Part shown: positions 58,420-64,000 of the stretch, piece by piece
How positions within the stretch are numbered: position 1 is the first letter of the stretch
Layout of the letters: every line of letters begins with the position of its first letter
Source: Flagellimonas myxillae
Lineage (GTDB): Bacteria > Bacteroidota > Bacteroidia > Flavobacteriales > Flavobacteriaceae
Length of the DNA: 64,000 nt
Direction: 5' to 3'
Assembly: GCF_023502235.1 (NCBI RefSeq)
Contig: NZ_JAMFLY010000001.1
Span: forward strand, 1,302,001-1,366,000
The notes under the pieces: generated by a model
The model's input: only the letters and a program-made list of their open reading frames with translations
What the model was told of the DNA's origin: nothing
Databases searched by the model: none
Made by a program: the position numbers and the translations under genes

Positions 58420-60342
58420 ATGCAGTTTAAACATCCGGAAATCCTTTGGGCCCTTTTACTACTACTGATTCCTATTTTTATCCATCTTTTCCAGTTACGT
58501 AGGTTTAAAAGAACACCCTTCACCAATGTTGCCATGCTTCAAAAGGTGGTTGCTGAATCCAGAAAAAGCAACACCCTAAAAAAGTGGTTGCTCCTCCTTA
58601 CAAGATTGTTGTTGATTGCAGCTTTGGTCATAGCTTTTGCCCAGCCCTTTTTTGCATCCAATACCGCTTTAACAGACAAGGAAACTGTTATTTATTTGGA
58701 CAATTCCTTTAGCATGCAGGCAAAAAACAATGGGTTGTCGCTTTTGGAACAATCGGTTCAGGACCTAATCAAACATGCAGGCGACGATGAAGTGTTTAGT
58801 TTATTCACCAACGGGCATACGTATAAAAATGTGAGTCTTAAAGAGATTCAAAATGAACTTTTGTCGCTCAATCATACCCACGACCAGCTTAGCATGGATG
58901 CTGTGTATCTGAAGGCCAACAGTCTTTTTTCAAGTTCAACAAATACATTAAAAAGAATAGTCTTAATATCAGATTTTCAACAAAATATGTTTTCGGATAA
59001 TGTTGAATTGGACACTAGACTAGAAACCTATTTTGTACCCCAACGCACCACCCTTGCCCAAAACACTTCCATTGATTCCATATTTGTTGAGGAACATCCC
59101 ACTGAACAGTCCAAACTTAGCGTGTTGTTGTCTGGTGGGGATGCAGAAGAACCCCTTCCCATATCGCTGTTCAACCAAAATCTATTGATAGCAAAAACCT
59201 CTGCAAATTTTACGGCTAATGGAACGGCCCGTGTGGAATTTACCATTCCCTCAAACACCGAAATCCAAGGTTTGCTTAGTATACAGGACCATAGTCTTGC
59301 TTACGATAACCAGTTTTACTTCAACATCGATAAAAAGGAGAAAATCAAGGTTTTGTCCATTAGTGAGTCTGATAGTGATTATTTGAGGCGACTATTTCGG
59401 CAAGAAGAATTCGAGTTTCAAAACTACGAACTAGGTCAACTGGATTATAGTGCCCTGGATGGACAAAATGTTGTTATCCTTAATGGTATAGCGGCCATTC
59501 CCAATGGGCTGCAACAAACACTTCGCACCTTTAAACAAGATGGGGGAACCATTATTGTTGTTCCCTCCATGGAAAGTGATTTGATTTCATACAACCAGTT
59601 TCTTTCCAGCTTCTTTGCTACCCGTATGGTGCGGCCATATAATACCGAGAAACAGATTACAGGCATTTCTTTTGACCATCCGTTATACCAGAACGTCTTT
59701 GAAAAAAGGGTGCAAAATTTCCAATTCCCATCAACAAACAATGCATACCAAGTGACCACTCGCGCACCACGTATTCTAAGCCTAGAAGGAGGAGAACCTT
59801 TTTTGAGCGGTCTAGATGGTTTTTACTTTTTTACGGCAGCCTTGGATTTGGAAAATTCCAATTTCAAGAACTCTCCTTTGATCGTTCCCACTTTTTACAA
59901 CATGGCCGCATTTAGCCTCAAATCACCGGAAACCCAACATACGCTGGGGAATCATACCGAAATTGACCTTGCGACGAATCTCGGGAACGACAATATTTTA
60001 AAGGTCTCCAAGGAAAACTATGAATTTATTCCTAGGCAGCAGTCCTTTCCGAATCGGGTGAGATTGGAATTCGACGAAAATCCAGAAGAGGACGGCATCT
60101 ATGGCATTGATAAATCGGGAGAGGTATTAAGACATATTAGTTTTAATTATCCCCGATCCGAAAGTTACCTCAATTACCTGCCGTTAACATCGATGAACAA
60201 TGTTGACATCCAAGATTCCATCTCGGGACTTTTTGAACATTTAGAAGCTGAAAATTCCATAACCGCTTATTGGAAATGGTTTGTTATTTTAGCACTGTTT
60301 TTAGCACTTGTGGAAGTGCTTATTCAAAAATTTGTTACATGA
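58420..60342 (+). CDS. BatA-domain membrane protein with VWA-like region
   Basis: A 640-residue protein. The N-terminus carries the BatA/TIGR02226 double membrane segment: FKHPEILWALLLLLIPIFIH (2-21), a basic loop FQLRRFKRTPF, and WLLLLTRLLLIAALVIAFAQ. A VWA-like region follows with YLDNSFSMQAKNNG (DxSxS-type MIDAS, about 90), then a periplasmic domain and a C-terminal helix. Related proteins belong to aerotolerance/Bat-type systems with MoxR ATPases, none of which is in view. ATG 58420 was chosen over TTG 58414. Its stop overlaps the start of the next gene (ATGA). Confidence 0.85.
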   Translation: MQFKHPEILWALLLLLIPIFIHLFQLRRFKRTPFTNVAMLQKVVAESRKSNTLKKWLLLLTRLLLIAALVIAFAQPFFASNTALTDKETVIYLDNSFSMQAKNNGLSLLEQSVQDLIKHAGDDEVFSLFTNGHTYKNVSLKEIQNELLSLNHTHDQLSMDAVYLKANSLFSSSTNTLKRIVLISDFQQNMFSDNVELDTRLETYFVPQRTTLAQNTSIDSIFVEEHPTEQSKLSVLLSGGDAEEPLPISLFNQNLLIAKTSANFTANGTARVEFTIPSNTEIQGLLSIQDHSLAYDNQFYFNIDKKEKIKVLSISESDSDYLRRLFRQEEFEFQNYELGQLDYSALDGQNVVILNGIAAIPNGLQQTLRTFKQDGGTIIVVPSMESDLISYNQFLSSFFATRMVRPYNTEKQITGISFDHPLYQNVFEKRVQNFQFPSTNNAYQVTTRAPRILSLEGGEPFLSGLDGFYFFTAALDLENSNFKNSPLIVPTFYNMAAFSLKSPETQHTLGNHTEIDLATNLGNDNILKVSKENYEFIPRQQSFPNRVRLEFDENPEEDGIYGIDKSGEVLRHISFNYPRSESYLNYLPLTSMNNVDIQDSISGLFEHLEAENSITAYWKWFVILALFLALVEVLIQKFVT

Positions 60343-61592
60343 ACATTCTGCTGAAGTCCGCAAAAATTGTATGCCCACAGAACAAGGCACACCATCTTAA
60401 AAAGCGGGATATTCTCATAAAAAAAGGGACTATAGAGAAAATTGCGGCTTCCATAACCCTTCCATCAAATACCAAAGAAATTGCACTCGAAAACCTACAC
60501 GTTTCCCTTGGATGGTTTGATACTAGTGTAGGCTTTGGGGAACCAGGTTTTGAAGAACGGGAGACTATCACCAACGGATTGCGGGTTGCGGCCGCAGGAG
60601 GCTTCACCGACATCCTATTGAATCCTAACACCAAACCCGTACCGGACACCAGTTCCGATATTGTTTTCCTAAAGGAAAAAGGCAGGGGTGCTGCTACCAA
60701 TCTGTATCCTTTAGGCAGTTTAACTGCACATTCAGAAGGCGTGGATTTGGCCGAGCTCTTCGATATGAAAAATGCAGGTGCCGTGGCCTTTTATGATTTT
60801 AAAAAACAGGTTTCGAATCCCAATCTTTTGAAAATAGCATTGCTCTATGCCCAAAATTTTGATGGCTTGATCATGTCGTTTCCACAAGATGGCCAAATTA
60901 AGGGGAAGGGAATTGTTCATGAGGGTGAGATTTCCACAACCTTAGGTTTAAAAGGTATTCCAGCCTTGGCGGAAGAACTCCAGATTTCGCGTGACCTATT
61001 TATCTTGGAATACACTGGCGGCAAGCTCCATATACCCACCGTATCCACCGCAAATGCAGTAAAACTAATATCCACAGCAAAAAAGAAAGGGCTGGACGTA
61101 AGTTGTAGCGTAGCCGTACACAATTTGTTCTTTACCGACGATTCCTTAACGGATTTCGACAGCAATTTTAAGGTTTCCCCACCCCTACGCGGAAAATCGG
61201 ACTGCAAAGCCTTAATTAAAGGTTTAAAGGATGGGGTCATCGATTTTGTGACCTCTGATCATTTGCCTTTGGACATCGAAGAAAAAAGAGTGGAGTTTGA
61301 CAATGCCGCAAAAGGTACCATTGGATTGGAAACAGCCTTCGGAACATTAAATCAGTTGCTGGATTTGGAGGAGGTAATTGGGCTACTGACCAAAGGACGA
61401 GAACGATTTGGACTGGAGACCCCAAAACTCAGTAAGGGAGAAAACGCTAGCCTAACCCTTTTCAATCCAAATGGGGATTCAGAATGTACCGTTGAGCATA
61501 CACTTTCCACTTCCAAAAACAGTATGTTCCTTGGCTCCAAGTTAAGGGGCAAGGTCTATGGAATAATCAACAACAACCAAATTAGCCTATAG
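60339..61592 (+). CDS. dihydroorotase homologue lacking metal-binding histidines
   Basis: A 417-residue amidohydrolase-fold protein close to class I dihydroorotase. FGEPGFEERETITNGLRVAA corresponds to the FREPGxExKE region, but the preceding HxH metal motif reads DTSVGF. The later ligand regions read HIPTVSTAN (instead of HISxxH-like), AVHNLFF (PHHL) and TSDHLPL (DHAPH). So the usual metal ligands are largely lost, as in non-catalytic partner subunits. The reading frame is otherwise intact, so it is not a pseudogene. ATG 60339 overlaps the BatA-type stop by 4 bp. Databases would likely label it dihydroorotase. Confidence 0.82.
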   Translation: MNILLKSAKIVCPQNKAHHLKKRDILIKKGTIEKIAASITLPSNTKEIALENLHVSLGWFDTSVGFGEPGFEERETITNGLRVAAAGGFTDILLNPNTKPVPDTSSDIVFLKEKGRGAATNLYPLGSLTAHSEGVDLAELFDMKNAGAVAFYDFKKQVSNPNLLKIALLYAQNFDGLIMSFPQDGQIKGKGIVHEGEISTTLGLKGIPALAEELQISRDLFILEYTGGKLHIPTVSTANAVKLISTAKKKGLDVSCSVAVHNLFFTDDSLTDFDSNFKVSPPLRGKSDCKALIKGLKDGVIDFVTSDHLPLDIEEKRVEFDNAAKGTIGLETAFGTLNQLLDLEEVIGLLTKGRERFGLETPKLSKGENASLTLFNPNGDSECTVEHTLSTSKNSMFLGSKLRGKVYGIINNNQISL

Positions 61593-61594
61593 CC

Positions 61595-61924
61595 TTGAGT
61601 GATAACAAACCAGGAAGGTCAACCGCCATTATCAGCTATTTTACCATAATCGGTGGATTGATTGCCATTACGAGAAACATGGAGCCCAAACACGATTTTG
61701 CGAGGTTTCATGCACGCCAGGCCTTCGGAATCCATTTGATCTACCATTCGGTGGCGACTTACCTCAATCTTTCGGAAATTGAAAATCTAGTGGCTTGGGG
61801 AACTCTTTGGGGGGTATATCTTGTTTCAATCCTTATTGGGCTGACCGGGGCGATTGCCAATAAAGAGCGTTTTCTACCCTTGCTGGGGTCACATTTTCAA
61901 AAATGGTTTACCTTTATTCCATAA
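61595..61924 (+). CDS. small membrane protein, DUF4870/Tic20-like
   Basis: A 109-residue protein starting at TTG 61595, 2 bp after the preceding stop. STAIISYFTIIGGLIAITRN, FARFHARQAFGIHLIYH and a C-terminal helix pair (about 68-87) match the small DUF4870/Tic20-like membrane family (three helices with an FxxxHxxQ-type motif). Function unknown. It is part of the BatA-type/dihydroorotase-like/esterase run. Confidence 0.75.
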   Translation: MSDNKPGRSTAIISYFTIIGGLIAITRNMEPKHDFARFHARQAFGIHLIYHSVATYLNLSEIENLVAWGTLWGVYLVSILIGLTGAIANKERFLPLLGSHFQKWFTFIP

Positions 61925-61933
61925 AACAAATTC

Positions 61934-62593
61934 ATGTCCCCCACTTCCCTTTCCTTAGAATATCTTCTTAGGCCTTCGAGCATATCTTCTGGAAAAGTTC
62001 CAGCCATTTTTATGTTTCATGGCTATGGTAGTAATGAAGAGGATTTATTTTCATTTGCGTCCGAATTGCCCGAAGAGCCTGTGGTAATTTCGGTGCAGGC
62101 GCCTTACAGGCTGGAACCTTTTGGCCATGCCTGGTATGCCATAAATTTTGATGCGGAATACGGGAAATGGAGTGACGATGAGCAAGCGAAAGCGAGTAGG
62201 GACAAAATTGTAAATTTTATTGATGAAGCTTGTGAGGCCCACAACATTGATAGGGATAATATCACTTTGTTGGGCTTTAGCCAAGGAACCATTCTGAGTT
62301 ATTCCGTGGCCCTGTCCTTTCCAGAAAAAATAAAAAATGTAGTGGCCTTGAGCGGGTATGTCAATGAGAATATCTTATTGGACAACTACGACGAGAAGGA
62401 CCATAGCCAACTCAATATCTATGCTTCCCATGGACAGGTAGATCAGGTGATTCCCCTCGAATGGGCACAAAAAACCCCAGACTTGTTAACCAAATTGGGC
62501 ATTAACCATAAATACGAAGAGTTTCCAATAGGACATGGGGTGAGTCAACAAAATTTTTACTCATTTAGAAATTGGCTCTCCGAACACCTCTAG
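61934..62593 (+). CDS. carboxylesterase/phospholipase-type alpha/beta hydrolase
   Basis: A 219-residue cytoplasmic serine hydrolase of the YpfH/lysophospholipase-carboxylesterase family: MFHGYGSNEEDLFSFA (about 27-42) forms the oxyanion side, the nucleophile is in TLLGFSQGTILSY (about 116), Asp in HGQVDQVIPLEWA (about 170) and His in FPIGHGVSQQN (about 200). It is last in the plus-strand run and overlaps the convergent gene by 4 bp. Confidence 0.9.
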   Translation: MSPTSLSLEYLLRPSSISSGKVPAIFMFHGYGSNEEDLFSFASELPEEPVVISVQAPYRLEPFGHAWYAINFDAEYGKWSDDEQAKASRDKIVNFIDEACEAHNIDRDNITLLGFSQGTILSYSVALSFPEKIKNVVALSGYVNENILLDNYDEKDHSQLNIYASHGQVDQVIPLEWAQKTPDLLTKLGINHKYEEFPIGHGVSQQNFYSFRNWLSEHL

Positions 62594-63084
62594 TTGCTTC
62601 GGGCATACAGAAGATGGTCCAACAGGGTAAAATCAACAGAAAGGTCATCCTTTAGCTCGTATTTGATGACCAAATCCCCCCAATATTTTCCATCGGAGAA
62701 ATCGGCGAGCAACCATTTATGGTTGAGCACTTTTATTTTGTTGATTTTAAAGTCACTTTCCATCCCATCATATGGAACCAAAGGATTGTTTCCTTTTTGC
62801 TCGTTGGTTTCCAAAAGTTTATCCTCAATATAACGTACCGGATTCTCCAAATTTAAATGATCATAATAAGCCAAGGCATCATCGTTGTTTTCCAGGGAAA
62901 AATATTGGATATCCAAAATTTTGAGTTGGGATTGTTGTACCGAATCCTTCAGTGTCGTCACTTGCTTTTCTAGCCCCTCAATGTCGGAGTTCAGGGCTTT
63001 CTGTAGGTTGCTGGCGCTCACAAACTGATACAATGCAATCAAGGCGGCAAAAACAAATAGGTAAAGAAAAATTTTACTTTTCAT
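62590..63084 (-). CDS. membrane-anchored coiled-coil protein
   Basis: A 164-residue protein with a single N-terminal membrane segment (about 4-21) and a coiled-coil stretch (about 32-60, DIEGLEKQVTTLKDSVQQSQ). The C-terminal domain is conserved-looking and tyrosine/aspartate-rich (YFSLENNDDALAYYDHLN, WLLADFSDGKYWGD). I recall homologues as 'hypothetical protein, DUF-free' beside the MBL-fold gene in flavobacteria. It starts 5 bp after that gene. Function unknown. Confidence 0.75.
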   Translation of the reverse strand: MKSKIFLYLFVFAALIALYQFVSASNLQKALNSDIEGLEKQVTTLKDSVQQSQLKILDIQYFSLENNDDALAYYDHLNLENPVRYIEDKLLETNEQKGNNPLVPYDGMESDFKINKIKVLNHKWLLADFSDGKYWGDLVIKYELKDDLSVDFTLLDHLLYARSN

Positions 63085-63089
63085 GGTTT

Positions 63090-63857
63090 TTAAATCTTCA
63101 ATTTTAAATTATCATAGGCCAAATGCACATCTTTGGGAAGTTTTTCCTCTACTTCTTCATGGAATCCCAAAAGGTGGCTGATATGGGTGAAATATGTTTT
63201 TTTGGCACCTACCCGCTCCGCAAATTCAAGCGCTTCTTCCAAATTAAAATGGGAATGATGGGCTTGTTCCCGCAAGGCATTGACCACCAAAATCTTAACG
63301 CCCTTCATTTTCAATATTTCAGCTTCCTCCACCCGTTTCACATCCGTCAAGTACACAAAATCCCCAAAGCGATAACCGAAGACTTCCAGGCGATTGTGGT
63401 AGGCCTTAATGGGCATTACTTCCAAACCCTGCAACGCTATCGGCTGATCGGCCTTCACTTCGGTAACACTTACCGCGGGGGCTCCGGGATACCGGTCCTC
63501 ATCCGCAAAAATATAATCAAATCGCCTTTTTAGGGATTCTACCACCCGTTTATGGGCGTAAATCGGGATATCACCCTGCCTAAAAAAATAGGGTCTGATA
63601 TCGTCAATGCCAGCGGTATGGTCCGCATGTTCGTGGGTAAATAAAATACCGTCCAATTTGTTGACAGAATGGGTCAGCATCTGCTGTCTAAAATCCGGGC
63701 CGCAGTCGATAACATAGTTGAAATTGTTCCAAGAAACCAATACGGATACGCGTAGTCTTTTATCCTTTGGGTCGGTGCTCAAACATACTGGATGATTGCT
63801 TCCAATTACCGGAATTCCTTGAGAGGTTCCAGTGCCTAAAAAAGTAATGGTCAACAT
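63090..63857 (-). CDS. MBL-fold metallohydrolase, PhnP-like
   Basis: A 255-residue metallo-beta-lactamase-fold phosphodiesterase-like protein: TFLGTGTSQGIPVIG at the N-terminus is typical of the PhnP/lipoyltransferase-associated MBL type, FTHEHADHTAGIDDIRPYFF (about 80-99) holds the HxHxDH zinc site, and HSHFNLEEAL and FTHISHLLG complete it. I start at MLTITFLG (ATG 63857); in-frame ATGs at 63866 and 63875 are possible. The exact substrate is unknown. Confidence 0.87.
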   Translation of the reverse strand: MLTITFLGTGTSQGIPVIGSNHPVCLSTDPKDKRLRVSVLVSWNNFNYVIDCGPDFRQQMLTHSVNKLDGILFTHEHADHTAGIDDIRPYFFRQGDIPIYAHKRVVESLKRRFDYIFADEDRYPGAPAVSVTEVKADQPIALQGLEVMPIKAYHNRLEVFGYRFGDFVYLTDVKRVEEAEILKMKGVKILVVNALREQAHHSHFNLEEALEFAERVGAKKTYFTHISHLLGFHEEVEEKLPKDVHLAYDNLKLKI

Positions 63858-63914
63858 CTCATCCATGGAATCCAAAATTATAACTTATTTATTTAATAGA
63901 TTTAATGAAGAGTG

Positions 63915-63922
63915 TAACTTTG
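63915..63922 (+). promoter_or_regulatory. candidate -7 box (TAACTTTG) for the last, partial gene
   Basis: TAACTTTG fits TAnnTTTG, 21 bp before the ATG at 63944. The upstream sequence is AT-rich without a clear TTG. Confidence 0.5.
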
Positions 63923-63943
63923 TTTTCATAAATATCTACGGTT

Positions 63944-64000
63944 ATGTCCACTGTTAAGACTACAGCAAATGCCTTTGAAAATATTCCATCCATAAAGGCA
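63944..64000 (+). CDS. N-terminal fragment of an unidentified protein
   Basis: Only 19 codons are visible, MSTVKTTANAFENIPSIKA, before the window ends. The promoter box and the divergent MBL-fold gene support a real start, but the fragment is too short to identify. Confidence 0.5.
   Translation, partial: MSTVKTTANAFENIPSIKA

Noticed and set aside
60339..61592. Dihydroorotase-like gene as a pseudogene
   Set aside because: No stops or frameshifts, conserved length, and coupled start; loss of ligands is better explained by a changed function.

Overview
The window is an ordinary-looking chromosomal segment of a marine Bacteroidota of the family Flavobacteriaceae, probably close to the Muricauda/Flagellimonas/Allomuricauda group. 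I infer this from gene content: the type IX secretion regulator porX, a fused lpxC/fabZ, a short two-gene serine pathway, TPR-AraC regulators, TonB receptors with carboxypeptidase-like N-domains, SKKD-type lipoproteins and several flavobacterial DUF families. The control signals agree: many starts follow a TAnnTTTG -7 box, often with TTG about 17-21 bp upstream, and Shine-Dalgarno sequences are mostly absent. I see no tRNA, rRNA, CRISPR array, insertion sequence, integrase or phage gene.

Layout. 1-7606 (minus): partial fabG, then an envelope/central operon reading HD hydrolase, lpxD, lpxC/fabZ, lpxA, efp, a second LpxD-like acyltransferase and sucD, closed by a terminator. 7643-12173 (plus): porX, tsaE, a 44-residue exported peptide, a membrane protein, alanine dehydrogenase and a DUF4258-like protein. 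12194-16531: a TPR-AraC regulator convergent with three exported proteins, led by a lipoprotein with an HExxH metallopeptidase-like domain and preceded by a striking set of dyads. 16762-29187: proline dehydrogenase/aroB, an Lrp regulator, an M14 peptidase, a small XRE regulator, TerC, a fatty-acid hydroxylase family protein, and parC/parE.

29188-32725 is the most unusual stretch. Two surface-type lipoproteins share the same 5' control region, signal peptide and IPT/TIG domain but differ in their C-terminal part. Each has three copies of an ~11-bp element at an exact 21-bp period, placed at the same distance (62 bp) from the start codon. This geometry matches LytTR-type regulator sites.

32726-48480: ychF, an arginase-family hydrolase, a ferredoxin, a LuxC-type acyl-CoA reductase, serC/serA, small DUF proteins, a His-rich protein plus TonB receptor pair with a dyad over its promoter, folE/msrA, lolD, an aldo-keto reductase and a Tat-exported oxidoreductase. 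48612-58249: S10 peptidase, a CAT-family acyltransferase, SGNH hydrolase, a beta-propeller protein, a TolB-like/TPR protein with an unusual C-terminal domain, a hydroxylase, a homocysteine methyltransferase and a glycosyltransferase with a fused nucleotide-binding domain. 58420-64000: a BatA-type membrane protein, a dihydroorotase homologue lacking its metal ligands, a small membrane protein, an esterase, a coiled-coil protein, an MBL-fold hydrolase and the first codons of an unidentified gene.

No single large novel system stands out. The best leads are the paired 21-bp repeat arrays with their modular lipoproteins, the dyad-controlled HExxH lipoprotein cluster, the TolB/TPR protein, and the degenerate dihydroorotase.
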